Shown: positions 24,215 through 37,346, counted from the stretch's first letter. The stretch is DNA of 64,000 nt from Lasioglossum baleicum (GCF_051020765.1 NC_134934.1:8570001-8634000); one strand, 5' to 3'. Made by a program: numbers and translations. The notes: generated by a model not told the origin, from the letters alone.

Positions 24215-24516
24215 CTTCCTAGGCTTGTTTGAAAGCGTATCGTGAATACAAGGAGACTCTGTGAATCATCAGCGGCCTCGTCACAGAAAAACGTCTGCTG
24301 ATTTTTCACGGTAAGAAGCCGCGGCCTCATCATCGAAATTACGGACAGAGATCGGGCTATTTGTCCTTTAGACTTCCGGCAAGATTCCCGCGGGAAGATC
24401 GACTCGATGGGAACCGTGATTTCCGAGTGAAACTGCAATTTCGCGGCGACAGCCTCCACCGTAATCAATAGGCTGCGGGGAGCTCTTTGCGAGAATTCGC
24501 GTTTTTCTGGAGCAAC

Positions 24517-24560
24517 TTAACCCTCTGCGCTTTGCAGCCGATGGCTCCATTCTTGAGGAC
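24517..24560 (+). mobile_element. Single TTAACCCTCTGCGC terminus, piggyBac-like
   Basis: TTAACCCTCTGCGCTTTGCA followed by GCCGATGGCTCC has the form of a TTAA-element terminus. The opposite end was not found, so this is a tentative fragment. Confidence 0.25.
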
Positions 24561-26964
24561 GATTTTTCGATTTATTGGTGAAAGTTAGAAATGTTGATTG
24601 GTTGATGTCATTTCTTCTGGGACTGCGCGCTCAGCAATATCTGAATTGTTCATTTTACAAAATCACCGGCTTGCTAATTTTTTAACTTACAAGTAGAGTA
24701 ACAAGTAGCGTAAGCCTAATACAACCCCATGAAAAAAGTTTTTGAAAAATTTCAGTATTTTCTTTTTCGTGGAATATCCCAAAAATAACAAATTATATTT
24801 AAAAAAAGCTTAAACGAAAGTTGTATCGTATTATTGCGTCTACCATACCGTGTACGAAAATTATTTGAATGAATTTCCTTTTATTTTTGTTTTTAGAGAT
24901 GCAGTGAGCATTGAGTAAAGTATCGTGAAATTTTAGTTGTGTATTTTTCAGCTTCGAAATCTTTACACGCCTTGGAATCCGAGAAATGTGTTTGGAAATG
25001 GTGTCGGAAACGGGACAGAATAAAATAGCGGATTGCATGAAATTCAGTTTAGGGAAACGGGAGCTCGAACGCTCGCGGTGCATTTATTTGTTTCAGTTTT
25101 CGAAAAAGAGCTCCGGGTGCAAAAGAAGTGAAGGAAAACGCGCAGACCGGCACAATGCCCGAGGAAAATCGATGAACGTTCGATGCTGAGCGATATTAAA
25201 GGAGGCAACCGCGTACATTCGCTGCTGGCGCCGATAAAACGTCAGGAATGCTAAGTTGCCACATTTCAATGCGGCCATCACTCATCACTATAGGAATTTC
25301 ATCAATAATCGTTCTTTAAGGAATACAGTCTGATCTGCGTCGGCTACATCGTGTGAAACAAAAAACTAATATCAACGGGACCAGAGACGAACTTTCGAAA
25401 AACAAAGCGAGTTTCAATTAGTCGAAACACGAGGAAATTTCTCGTTGAACTTCGTGCATTGACGAGAACCTACGAAAGAGTGGTAGATCGATCGATGAAG
25501 TAATTATTAAAATTCTAAAAGTATGTATTATTAATGTAAATAAAGTATGTATCGTTGAACGTATTGCTCGCTTTCCTCGCTGTATCGAATTTTGACAATT
25601 TGACAATTAATTGTAATAATTGAATATTAATAATTCATTATTATAAGATTTTGCTTGAATGAAATTATACAATCTATATTTTACAAATAAGTATAAAAAC
25701 GAGCTAAAAAAATACGATTGCATTGTTTATAAATAAAATCACAAAATCTCAATTCGAAGAGTTTTAAATACTACGAAATATAAAAATCGGACAATCTCTT
25801 GTAATTGTTAAATAACATTGAAGAATGAAGGCTCCGGGAATAGTAATAAATAGGAAAATGATTCTTGCGTTCAGCTTTAATTCAACCATGACGAGGCAAG
25901 TAGTATAAGAGCGATTTGGTCGAACAGAGAGTAAATTGCTGCCGGATAAGTAGCTTAGGGTTGCGATAGATCAGACAGAGAAATTGCAGGCCAGTTTTAC
26001 TCGGAAAGCGTATACGTTGTGCATGGTGCAATAGGCAGTCATTCTAGCGTTGAAGGATCATCAGTCCGATCAACCTAACATCATTCCGGCTGGACAAATC
26101 GTCTAATCTCATCTGATTGCACCTAACGAAGCTCAACTGGTTCGGAATGTCAAGAACTCGACTTTTTATGCACTTCACAAATTCGCTTTCTAGTAAACTT
26201 TACAGTTTTACTCAAACAAATTAATAACAAATTTTGTATAACTAGCAATCTCCTTGTAGCGCTAATAATTTCAAAGACAATGTAATAATTTGATGCTCGT
26301 TACATTAAAGGTTATTTTTACTCGTTATTTTGACAGAAATTTGGCAAAATAGAAGGTCGATAGGACGATCATTGTTAAAAGGACTATGTTTTGGCCAAGT
26401 TACATAAAAATTGACGACTGTCACCAGTGGCCATGTAAGTGTTCACTTAAAACCGCCATGACGTACATATGTAGGTCACGTGTCAGCGCGACTGCGTGAG
26501 CTCACTATATCAATTCAAAGAACCTTCCAAAGCGTCAACGAAAATTAAAAACGGACCGGATGAAACAGAACAATTTCGGTCCGCGCGTCGTCGAAGCGGA
26601 AACGCAAATTCTGTGAATTCCTCGTGTCAGCTGGAAAGTCTTCAAAACAAAAACGAAAATACAGAGTGCGGCAGAATTAAAAGAGTAAATTCCACGGGCG
26701 CAAGATAAACGAATGTACCGACTATACAGCGTGCACATTTCATCAAATACAAGCTGGAAGATGTTACAACATTTAGCGTTAGATTTTGTTATTCATATTT
26801 TGCAGACATAATTAAACTCTTTTTAAAAAATTAATTAATATTCTACCAAATACTAACGTGACCGAAACAATTTCTACACTTGATAATCCACTACGTTAAT
26901 TGCCTTAACCATTATCTTATAGTAACGACTGACGAACATTTCAAACAATGTCTGCTAAACATAA

Positions 26965-27070
26965 TAGACTGCGGATTTTTTGCAGTTATGACAAAATGGA
27001 GTTGATGAAATGTAAAATATTGGGAAGATTAAAAAATTTAAGGACGTTAACACATTCCATCCGATCTATT
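26965..27070 (+). mobile_element. hAT-like MITE, TAGACTGCGGAT family (one end only)
   Basis: The terminus TAGACTGCGGATTTTTTGCA and the adjoining TATGACAAAATGGAG arm are present. No matching opposite terminus was found in the following 250 bp, so the extent is approximate. Confidence 0.45.
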
Positions 27071-29109
27071 AAAACTACTTTTAAAGAGTAGATTTTTTAA
27101 TGCGTTCCTGTCTCTCGAAATTTTGAAAATAATATCATGTCGAGAGACATCAGTTCGAGTTTATGTCCACCGGTAATGCAGATTGCAAAATGATTTCTAC
27201 TGAATTTCTACTGAAATTAAGACATGTTCCTTATCATTTAAATAAAGCTTTTATTTTGTAAAAGAAACAGCGAGAACTTATTCAAGGTCCTAGTATAAAA
27301 TCGATTTTTTGCCGGCTCGGCACCGCCGTGCGGCGCGGCGTTGACTTCGAGAAAGGCGGACGAGGAAATCTGTAGAAATAAGAAGGCAAGCGACGAGCGA
27401 GCGGACAAGTGTTCCGCAAACACTGGACCGAAGCAAATCGGAGGAAACGGCCATAAATAACGGGCCGGCCGGGATTTAGGTGAGGACCGCCCAAAGAGAC
27501 ACGCACGGCCGTGTACGAGACCTGACGTTAATTAACTTTCCGCGCGCGAGAATGCTCTCTTTGGGCGTGATGAGCATCCGCGTGCAGGGGAAATCACGAG
27601 AGAAACGATCCGGCCTCGTCCACCTTCTTCACCCTTCGCCAATCCTTGCGAATCCGTCGAAACCATATTGCCCAGGTCGAATGAAATCACGGACCGCCGA
27701 TTTGTTGTCTCGATCTTTCGTAATGTAAGATACCTTCGCGATGAAAAATGAAATTTTTTACCCCTCCGTAAAATCCCGACGGGCCTCGCGACTCTGCGAA
27801 TACCCATTCTTAGTTTTTATTCGACGGGAAATGGTGTTGTTCACGAGAGAACTCGCTAATGCTCGAAAACATCCGATCATTTCGGGTTTATGCGTTCATG
27901 GTTGAGCCTTCACTGTAAAGAACGTTGTAACACCGGTGTGTTCAGATCAAAGTTATGTGGGAGCATGGTCATGCTGAATTTCTTGACTGTGGAATGACCG
28001 CGGAAACTGTCGGAGATGCTGTAAAGAAGCAAACCTCGACCAACTGTGGTATCTTGTTCCCGAAGAAGATACCAGAGAAAAGTTTATTTTGAAATGAGAA
28101 AAGAAAATGAATGCGGAAAGAAACACACAGTTATACTATTCATGAAAAACATGTTTCTGCGCTGTTTTTATCCTGTAATGGTTCATTTTGTTTTAGTATT
28201 ACATATTAATGAAGCACAAGATCTTCTCGTATTTTTTACACATTACTCCGATTATGTGTTCGAAATGATAAAGTTGAAATCATTTTTTTAATGAATCCGA
28301 AACTATATAGAAAATTAGAATTTGTCCCGAGACTTATTTCCTCGGCTCTCCAGCAGTCTACAAGCCCCACTAAACATTTATTCATCCAAATATAAATTGT
28401 ATATCGCGGTACAAATGAATTTCTAGACCTGAATGAAAAATTGTGTCACCCAGATATGACCGACGCAGCAATCAACGGGTTAATAGAAAGAGAAATAAAG
28501 AGAATGGTAAATTTTTTTGTATATTCGACGCCAACGGACGAGCCGTGATGAGATCTAGTTTTCGTGTATGCATGGTTGACGGATCGCAGTGCATCAGCCG
28601 AATTTTACGTGAATGTCTCTATTTTGTTTGGATATTTATTCTTGAAAGTAATACCATCGATAGACTATAAAGAACGCGCAAAACATTGTGTCCAATATTT
28701 ACAACAAATAAACATGGCAAAACAATGTACGGCGAAACGATAATAAACAATAACAGTTAGAACACAGTAACCGGTGTTTCGAGGGGCTTTCGTTCCGATA
28801 AATTTTCGAATCCAATTTCCTCGGGCACGATAGCCCGGGAATAAAATTATACCAAATCTCCAGCATATTTTTTTCACGTGGATACAGTTTGTACCCGCTC
28901 GTAGTTTCGATTTAGTCGCGCCCCCTTTACAACGATGATACGAAGGAAGTATAAATCTTTGGGTGTAAGCAATTTCTGGAAGTACCGATAATCCTGATCG
29001 CCAGAATTCAATTTCCTTCGCGGCGGGTTCATTTTCTTACAACAATTGCCGGACGGCTACCGGTGTCGTTATTTTGCGCGAAAGCTTTTCGGCTTCGCCG
29101 CTGCTGTCG

Positions 29110-29122
29110 GGGGGGGGGGGGG
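29110..29122 (+). repeat. Poly-G tract
   Basis: About 13 consecutive G residues after GCTGTC, next to GATCCGACG. This is a simple homopolymer. Confidence 0.85.
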
Positions 29123-29483
29123 ATCCGACGCGGAAAAATTCCTCGGAATAGAATTTCCCTTTTTTATTAACTGAAGTTTGTCGAACTGTTCCTAGGGAAA
29201 TCCGCTGCTAGGTGAAATTGGTCCCGTTCGTCCCACGCGAGAGATAAAAACCTTTTGAATAAGAATTTCTCGATTTCTAGGTTTTCCGCAGCAACGATGC
29301 CAATCATTCCTTTATGAGATTTTTTTCAACGTACTCGCTACGTTGTTATAGTTACAGTCAGAGCAAACACGACACAATTCGAGTCGTAGTCAGTTGCTTA
29401 ATCCACGATCTAGTAGTTACCTCGATTATATACGAATCGATTATCCGAATACAGGTTTCGCATGCAATAAAAGGTTCTAATAT

Positions 29484-29663
29484 ATTCGATATATTATACT
29501 GTTAGATTATATTCCAGTATTGTATTATATTATATTCTTATACAATTGCACTACATTCGAGTACATTGAAGTATATTCTAGTATGTCATAGTATATTCTA
29601 GTATATTTCATTATATTCTAGTGCATTGAAGTATATTCGAGTATATTCTGGAATATCATACTA
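29484..29663 (+). repeat. AT-rich minisatellite (GTATATTCTA-like units)
   Basis: Variants of AGTATATTCTAGTATATTTC and GTGCATTGAAGTATATTCGA repeat with a period of about 10-20 bp, ending directly at the TACAGGGTGT element at 29664. It is low-complexity and non-coding. Confidence 0.7.
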
Positions 29664-30023
29664 TACAGGGTGTCCCAAAATTCGTGACAATCCCGAAAGG
29701 GGGTGGTTCCTGAGACCATTTCAAGCGACATTTTCCTTTGCAAAAATGTTATACGCGGTTTTGTTTAGGAGTTATTAACGAAAAACACGGACCAATCGCA
29801 GCGCGACCTAGACGCGAGTTGGCACAATCGGCCAATAGACAGTTGGCGCGCCATGACTACTGTGCCAACTCGCGTCTAGGTCGCGCTCTGATTGGTCCGT
29901 GTTTTTCGTTAATAATTCCTAAACAAAGCCGCGGATAACATTTTTGCAAAGGAAAATATTGCTTCAAATAATCTCAGGAACCTCCCATTTCCGGCTGTTG
30001 AAGGAATTTTGGGACATCCTGTA
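29664..30023. mobile_element. TACAGGGTGT-ended MITE with palindromic core
   Basis: Ends TACAGGGTGTCCCAAAATTC and (right) GGGACATCCTGTA. The core has GCGCGACCTAGACGCGAGTT and its inverted copy separated by about 45 bp, including GGCCAATAGACAGTTGGCGC. It is the most complete copy. It sits directly against an AT-rich minisatellite on its left. Confidence 0.8.
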
Positions 30024-30199
30024 TACAATTAGCTATAATTTAGTAAGACAATTGTTCTATTATCCGAACACTTGTGTTTCTCCGATTAGTTCGAATCCAT
30101 AAATTCGATTATAAAATTAATCGATGATAAAATTCGATAAATACGATCCAAATTGCACCGCGTTTGGTATCAATTATACAAGTTGCATAAAGTAACAAT

Positions 30200-30382
30200 T
30201 AGACCGCGGATCTTTATGCAAAATAAAAAATTTCTACATGAATTGCAAAAAAAAGAAGGGCCACCTCGGAGATTTTCTCTTCTTCTAATTATCTTATACA
30301 GTTGAAACTAATACACTGATGTTCTTAAATCTTTTTAATATCTTCGCTGCTTTAAATTGTACGTACCTATTTTACGTCTAGT
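30200..30382 (+). mobile_element. hAT-like MITE, TAGACTGCGGAT family (right end deleted)
   Basis: The left end TAGACCGCGGATCTTTATGC is intact. The interior ends with GTACCTATTTTACGTCTAGT, where the usual CATAAATGCATAAAATCCGC block is missing. This copy therefore lost its right inverted terminus by a small deletion. Confidence 0.6.
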
Positions 30383-30875
30383 AATAATTCTAAGGAAACA
30401 GGTTCTCTATCCTTTTCTACATTCGACGCTAGAAAAATTCTACACCAGTGTCTCTACACGATATAAGTAACATTACGGTCCCGATGCGAGCGACATTTCA
30501 GTTTTGATGTTTGGACGCATATCGGGGCATTACCGTAGTTGGATAGGGTTCAAATTGAATTTCACTTTCCCGCGGTACTGTTTCCGTGGCCGACAGCAAT
30601 TAGCGGGGCCACCGATGTCCAGGAAGTTTCCGAATTGAACGGCCACTAAATTTTATAAGCGGTCGCGAACTTTACGGAGGAGCATAGAAAATACTGGCTC
30701 CACGACGCGACCGGTAACCCCAGGGCGCGGTCCCTCGGATGCATCTAGAATTTAATTTCCTTTTCCGCGTTAACGTCGTTTTCTTAGAAGTTACCGGTCG
30801 CTAATTACGTCATCATCGTTTCTCACCCGCGGAACTTCCATCGTGTATTTCGTATATTTATGAGCCACGGGAATT

Positions 30876-30887
30876 CCCCCCCCCCCC
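30876..30887 (+). repeat. Poly-C tract
   Basis: About 12 consecutive C residues between GGAATT and GGGAACGGG. This is a simple homopolymer, unusual in AT-rich surroundings. Confidence 0.85.
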
Positions 30888-31642
30888 GGGAACGGGTTAT
30901 CCGCGAGCCAATTTCAACATACTAATTTTTTTCGAGTAGTTCGATGTTTAACAAAAAATTCCGATGGAATGCGAATACGTTGTCTAGTCGTTTCAGGGAA
31001 ATGTTAACCTTTTGTGAGTGGACGCCACAGAAAATTCTTCGAATACTAACAAATTAATTCAATTAAATTTACTAACATTACGAGACTGAAAATATTGGAA
31101 TAGTAAATGAAAATACTTTTAAAAATATTTTTCAATTATCCATTCTCGCAATCTTTGCAATGCCGTTGCAACGTTACCTGATAAACGGAAATATTTATCT
31201 TCTCAGTGATTGGAGCGCATGGCGAGCAGCATTGTCAAATATAGAATACATTTGCTAATTAACTAATAACGACTGACGGCAATTAATTGATTAATGGCTT
31301 ATACACGGGCGGCTGCGTAGCTCTGGCCGACATTTTTGTGCAAATAAAGGACACGGGAAATCGATATGGGTTGACTATTTGAATGCATCGCGGAAGTTTC
31401 GATTTTCATCAAATCTATTAAAAGGTTATTTGCTTGAAAACTCTATTAAAAAAATTGTTCATCGGATAGAGAAGAAAACCTGCATGAATCACGTAAGTGT
31501 ATCTAGCAGCAGACACGTGTCTTTCTATTTAGATGACTACAGATTTCGTAAAAATTTGAATATTTGCAAAAATTCTCAGATAAATAGTTTCGATAGTTGA
31601 AACAATAAGGGGGTGTGTTTCATCTTTTTTTTTTTGGTGCAG

Positions 31643-31737
31643 ACCAGAGAGGATGCATCCCAGTGAAGACAACTGGGTACGCCAGTAAGGATGCCAGGAG
31701 AAACGCCCTTGAATCTTTCCTGACAACGGACACGGGA
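31643..31737 (+). CDS. Candidate internal coding exon, unidentified
   Basis: A strong polypyrimidine tract (a run of T, then GGTGCAG) ends at 31642, and a GTAAGT donor starts at 31738. The 95-nt interval has one open frame: two leading bases, then 31 codons including CIPVKTTGYASKDARRNALE and ending in phase 0. Its base composition is richer in G+C than the surroundings. A second acceptor (CCCTTGCAG ending at 31829) would add a GTRKR tail and a stop, with a 92-bp intron typical in size for Hymenoptera. The peptide is not recognised. The minus strand is also open here. No start exon was found. Confidence 0.22.
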
Positions 31738-32252
31738 GTAAGTTAATTGCGCAGGATTGCCAATTATGGCAATTCCAAGGCAGCGCGAGCTGTCCTGGTT
31801 CGGCGACTACCAAGACTGCCCTTGCAGGGGACCCGAAAGCGATGAATTCTGATGGGAGAGCTCGGTAAATTCGCGCTCAGTTAATTCTCAGTAGGGCACT
31901 TTAATTGCGAGTGTAAGCTACAAGCTCGAAGGTAGCTCGTAATGCAACTGCTTCGCATTAACATTCCCGGAGTAATTATGGAAATTCCGACAGCTCTGTC
32001 AGTATCTTTAACAGTGTTAAAAGTTACAGTGACAGTCGGCGGAACTTCGTTCGAATAGTGATCTGTTCCAGTTAGTACAGTTTTATTGCTCGGCTAGATG
32101 AGCTACCAAAAATTCGCTTTACCAATAGCAATTAGTTGCGTCCGGATTTCTAACAATTTGTACCATATTCTACAATAGTTTGTTCAACGAAATATTGTTG
32201 ACTGTCTTTCAAGTTATAATTATATCTACATGTATCACATCATAATTGTAAC

Positions 32253-32391
32253 TAAACTGCGGATTTTATGCAATTATGGTAAAATATTCTGCAAGTTGTA
32301 TTATTTTCAACTGATTACAATAATTAAGGAAAATCCTGTGTCTTACGACGAATGCAGACAATTTTTATTTTACATAAAAATCCGCAGTCTA
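32253..32391 (-). mobile_element. hAT-like MITE, TAGACTGCGGAT family (short copy)
   Basis: This 139-bp, internally deleted copy has TAAACTGCGGATTTTATGCA at the left and ACATAAAAATCCGCAGTCTA at the right. The flanks ATTGTAAC and ATCATAAC agree at 6 of 8 positions. The AATTTTTATTTT arm lies at the right end, opposite to copy 49348-49548. Confidence 0.78.
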
Positions 32392-33231
32392 ATCATAACA
32401 AATTTTATATTTGAAATATGAAGTAATGAATTATTGATTTCTGAAGTTAGTAGGATTTTTCTGCAGTATGAATACTTAACTCTCGCTGTAAAAAGACAAC
32501 AGCTAATTGCTTGCGTCGTTAATGTCGAAAATCGATGCACACACCTGCATTGCATCTGTGCAGATTCTAATTTCTTTGTATACACACACACACTAACCCG
32601 CTCGAAGTTCCACCTAGCTACCCGCGAAAGAATATTGTAGATAAAAACAATATTATTGAATGGGAATAAAAACAATAATCCATTCCAAAAAAACTGCACA
32701 ACAGTTTCGCGAAGTTTCTCTGTAAACATAATGACGACAAAAGAATTTTGTTACAGAAAATAAAATCGGGCATACACCGATTTCTAATTTTGTGGATCTA
32801 TTAATGAATGTTCTAAGAATGCGTATGATTCATTTCAAGATGAACTATCGATGCCATGCGAAGTTGTAGAAATATAAAGTACAATTACTAGAATAAGATA
32901 GAACATCAATTTAAAAGCAAAGTTTCTATTTTTACGAACGAGAATGTTTCTTCTACAAATATACAGAACTCGCGTTTCACAAAGATTTTTTAAGCTTCGA
33001 AAAAATTAAAGAAAGGTTCCAGTGTAAATTGGGAGTTGAACGAGTGAAAACACAGCGCTACAGTCGGCGGCCGCAGAAATTCCGGTGCATTATCCGCGGG
33101 ACAAAGTGCATTCCACGAAGCGTGCTGCACCGAAACGATTTCGTATCTCCGTTTTCCGGGTGTTCGCACCTCGAAGCTCGTTTCCGCTTTCACTGTCTCG
33201 AGGCACGGCCTTGCAAGAACACCGAACAAAA

Positions 33232-33420
33232 ATGCAAAGAATGCCGGCAGCGGAATTTTATTGGCCATCCTGTTCGCTTTTATTGCGTGGCGGCGACCCG
33301 TGCGTCAAACGGGAGGAACCGCGCCACTTAAGTGTGACTGATCCTCTGGAGGTGACGAAAAATTCATTTCACGGTTTCATCGATTCGCAATTTCAGAATA
33401 TACAGTGGATAACAAAAAAG
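33232..33420 (+). CDS. Candidate donor-ended exon, unidentified
   Basis: An ATG at 33232 (MQRMPAAEF...) opens a frame of 63 codons to the perfect donor AAG/GTAAGT at 33421. The frame stays open further 5' to about 33085 without an ATG. The interval is GC-rich relative to its flanks, and a second frame is also open over much of it, which weakens the case. No domain was recognised. Confidence 0.13.
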
Positions 33421-34696
33421 GTAAGTTAATACTCATATTTTCAATAATGAAATCGCGATAACAGTAATATTTATTCCCTTATAAAAATAAACAAGTTGAT
33501 TACATATTTAATGGTAATGTTGAAAACAAAATTTATCACAATAATCACAGCGATCTGAAGATTTATCAAGATATTGATCTTTCTATACGGGATACGGTGT
33601 GCCGGCAGGGGCGTGCGTAACGGAAGATCCGCGGGTAAGCAGGAAATTTCGTGCATTATTCGAGAAACAAGGTATTCGATATGCGTCGACAGTCGAAGGA
33701 TTGTTTGCGGCCGAGTAGAAGGGCTGTTCGCGTTATTACGTCTCTGCGCGTCAATCAGTCGGTCGAGTACGATCAAAGCAGGACGGGGATGAGCCGAGCT
33801 TAAACCCGAGTCAGTGCCAGATGCACTTGCACAGTTCGAGTGTTCGCATCTGAACCGTGGATGTCGATGGGCACCGCACCGACGCGACGCGACGTTGCGG
33901 AACTGTCGGTATCCGTAGTTTCATTCACTACAGGGGCCCGTCTTATTCAATGGACACACTGAACGTGCACGAGAACTACAAACAAACCTTAGAAACCGTC
34001 AAGACGTTCTGAGATCCATGAAAAAGCACTTAATCTTGTCGGAGTTGAACGTAGAAAATAGTAGCCAGTTAACAAAATATTGGAGCATTAAAAAAATTCA
34101 GTGATAAAACTCGTTTGTTTTTCATTATTTTTCTATACGAGACCTTTATCAGTATATTTGCGACGCGTTTTTCAATGACATTTTAAAACCTAACTAAGTA
34201 TACTTGTAAAATAACGTCGAATAATATTTTTAAACTTAATTAGAAATTAGAATCTTAGATAAAAACTAAAACAATTGTGAAAAATTTAATCGCTGGATCT
34301 ACAATTAAAATCATTTCAACAGTTAAACCCTCGTTCAACCCTTCACCACATATTCTGAAATATTTAACGTGCTCAACTGTTCGTTATACATATTCCGCCC
34401 CCGGTCTACCCGTTTCAATCATCCCTCATTTTGTTTAGCACTAGACTCTATGAATAAATTTTCTTGCAGATCACCCATAGATCGGCCGACTCGTAATAGT
34501 AGTGCAGATCGTATTTTCGCGAACGTCGATAATCCACGGAGCGAATTAATCGAAACATTGCTGGGAACTAGAAGCGTACAGAATAGCACCGAGCTTTGAC
34601 CGGTTTATAATACCACATGCATGATGCGACTCGCGATTATTCATCGAGTTTTCAGACTGGCCGCCATATCTGTGAATTGCGGCAACGATTTCAGCC

Positions 34697-35804
34697 TGGT
34701 TTATACTCATCAGTTCAGTGTCAGACTGTAAAAAGATCTATTATATTATAGACTTAGTGAATTGTTCAGATAAAAATTGTGATAAAACTATAGACTTGGT
34801 GAATTGTTCAAATAAAAATCGTGCAAAGAAAACAAATGTTCCCAATGAACTAAATAAAACTAATTTCAAACTAATTTGTTGTCTGGTTTTTGTAGACAAA
34901 TTTGAAGAAGGTGGAATCAAATAATATTCTATTTTCAATGGTAATAGTCTTCGTAGTCTTTGTAGATCGAAAATACATAAATATCGTCTTAAATTCTATC
35001 GAACTTTATATTTGAATATTTCTCAAAAATTGGCATTAACCTTTTCAGTACCGTGGACGAGATATCTCGTCATCATGATTTGAGAAGTGCTTTCATTGTA
35101 AGTTTGACACAAGTAATCAATTTGTAAGACATGTCATTGTTGGTGCAAAATTTATTTTGTATAAAATGCTTGAAAGCATGATGAAACGCATAACGCGACA
35201 GAACAATTTTCACAGAAATGTCTGGTTTCCTTCCATCGGCCATTTTTTTTGCGAACCATACATTCTTCTGTTGGACGAGATTTTTTTCTGTGAGTCGAAT
35301 TTTTATATACTTAGATCTTCTACATTGATTACAATTATCCCTCTGCATTCCATACAAAATGAACAATAAAAACTCTAATTGTGTAAAATATGGAGTAATT
35401 TATATTTATCATCTTTTTCAGCGCCTTCCACCAACGGTGACATGTCTTAAAAATCGTTTTTAACACTTCATATCAATAATAATAGCATTGTACAACGAAA
35501 GCATCGTTTCTTCGACATCGTAGAAACGAGATATCTCGTCCATTGCATTAAAAGGGTTAAGTAAATGCCTTAATATCGATAAGAACATCATCCAAGTTAT
35601 CCTATTTCTAAAATCTACATATATTTACCACGCCCTGTAATTATGGCTGTAACAACTGCGAACTGATCTCCCCATAATGTACTTATAACTTGTAACTGTT
35701 GTGGTCGCTAATGAAATGAACAAATAAAGTAAAAAAAACCAGGGTAACCAAACTCTGTCCGGGCTCCGGAGTTGACACTGAAGTGATGAGTATAAACCGG
35801 GTTA
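34697..35804. mobile_element. Inverted-repeat-bounded element enclosing the piggyBac-like MITE
   Basis: CTGGTTTATACTCATCAGTT and CAGTGTCA at 34697-34724 recur inverted at about 35774-35804 (read inward CCGGTTTATACTCATCACTT and CAGTGTCA). About 30 bp of terminal repeat encloses 1.1 kb. No obvious target duplication is left, and the arms do not extend inward. The interior outside the TTAA element (34725-35035) is AT-rich, with an imperfect repeat of AGACTTRGTGAATTGTTCA. The transposon class is undetermined. Confidence 0.5.
35036..35560. mobile_element. piggyBac-like MITE, TTAA flanked
   Basis: TTAA occurs at 35036-35039 and 35557-35560. The inverted termini begin CCTTTTCAGTACCGTGGACG on the left and, read inward, CCCTTTTAATGCAATGGACG on the right; both continue into the palindrome GACGAGATATCTCGT. 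The enclosed 517 bp has no transposase, only small chance frames on both strands. The TTAA duplication and CCCTTT-type ends are those of piggyBac-derived non-autonomous elements. It lies inside a wider inverted-repeat pair (34697 and 35804). Confidence 0.82.
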
Positions 35805-37247
35805 AAATCGACCTTTAAACACCGTTCGTATACTCGTCCCACGCGTGGCCGGTTCGATGAATGAAATCACGATTCCGTCGGTGCTGAACCACCCACCCAC
35901 GCACGCACCCACCGGTATTTACGACGCGCGATTAACCGCGGGTTAACCAATCGCGACTATTTCGTTATCATTCTAATTTCAAACTGGATTTCCTGGATTG
36001 CCGTTTCTACTCCATTACATCGCTCAGTTAGCGTCCTTTAACGTCGTCCAATTTTGATAGTGCTAATTCAATCGCTTTCAATCATTATTTCTCGACTGTG
36101 GGTGTTTGTGCGATATTAAAATTGCCCGAGTTAATTTCTAAACATGGGGATATAGGAATTTATTTCTCTGTTTTGTTAAGTTGTAACTTTCCTGGGATGT
36201 AACCTTTGCGCATCGAATGAAACGATTTAACCTGTAGCACACATTAGTTTACTTGGAAAGCTTTATCGCGCGAGGAAATAATTTTAATACTCCCTATGTC
36301 CCATTATAATAGAAGCAAGTGAATATTTAAACGAGAATTATTGGCGAATGCAGCTGTAGGTTATATGTTGTAGCTCAAAATTGCGAAGCCTTCAATTAAA
36401 ATCAATGTTTCGTGACATCTGTCATTTGTTTTGATACATCTTTCAATTTTCCGGTTAACCTAAATATTACGAATTATAACTATTTTTCTAATTCCGTCCG
36501 CGCTGAACGAAATCAATTGTTTTATTTCAGTTGAATATCAACCCATTGTAAACGTAAGATGAAAAAAAAACAAGTTATGCTGGAAGCAATGAAGAACGAC
36601 GGCTCCAATAATTTTAAGCTCACGCATATAGGAAAAGCAAAGCTTCGCAGCCAAGGAACCCTACCTACAAGTTTAATATGCACTAACGAAATTATTGAAA
36701 AATCCAGAAACTATCTGAACACTCAAAATTTGTTAACACATTCATTTTTCTTACCTTCTGTCAAAACGTAAACAACACAGTGTAAATGAAGGCATGGCAT
36801 GCGAAGGGTAGGAAAGTTACCGTAACAACAAACTACAAGTCCGGTTAAAAAAGTTGGTCACTCGAACTGCAATACGGGTTTAATGCTTATTACGATCGCC
36901 ACTCTGCAAGAAGTGGGTATATAAATTCCCACTTGCACAAGCGAAATTCGCTTGGGCAAAAATTAGATTGAAATTTATTGTCTCTATCAACCCATTTGCG
37001 ATAGAGAAGTTCAGAAGTTTACTACCCTCTGAATATACGCGCAGTAAAACTCTCGCAAGTATACTGCGTAAAATAGCTTTAGTCGTTCCATTCGAACAAG
37101 TGTACAATTTTTTACGTGAAATTTTATTTACCGCTAGGTAAAAATAGGTCGCTTGTCTAAAAATTTCGTTTTGAACGTCCATTACTGATGCACTTCATAT
37201 TAATTATTCACATCTACGTTCTAAAATTTATATGCAATTTTGATAAA

Positions 37248-37346
37248 TACAGTGTTTCCTAAAAATATTACTTCCTTAAAGGATGTTCCCCGGGGCTTTC
37301 TTAAGAAGTTATTAACGAAAAACCATGGACCGCTCAGAGCAGAAGT
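37248..37346. mobile_element. TACAGGGTGT-family MITE, left half only
   Basis: TACAGTGTTTCCTAAAAATA and TTAACGAAAAACCATGGACC are the terminus and first arm of the family. The right half is absent. It lies about 650 bp from the fuller copy at 37997. Confidence 0.55.

Larger units (their letters stand above)
24102..29483. other. Intergenic, no gene recognised
   Basis: Contains the GT microsatellite, a TTAACCC terminus (24517), a single MITE end (26965) and a CpG-rich block at 27.3-27.75 kb with overlapping frames on both strands. A donor-like ACG/GTAAGA lies at 24310. No exon is supported. Confidence 0.4.
30383..34696. other. Intergenic, two weak exon candidates
   Basis: Besides the candidates at 31643-31737 and 33232-33420 and the MITE at 32253, this holds GC-rich blocks at 30.5-30.8, 33.05-33.35 and 33.6-33.95 kb. 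No conserved protein was recognised. Confidence 0.4.
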
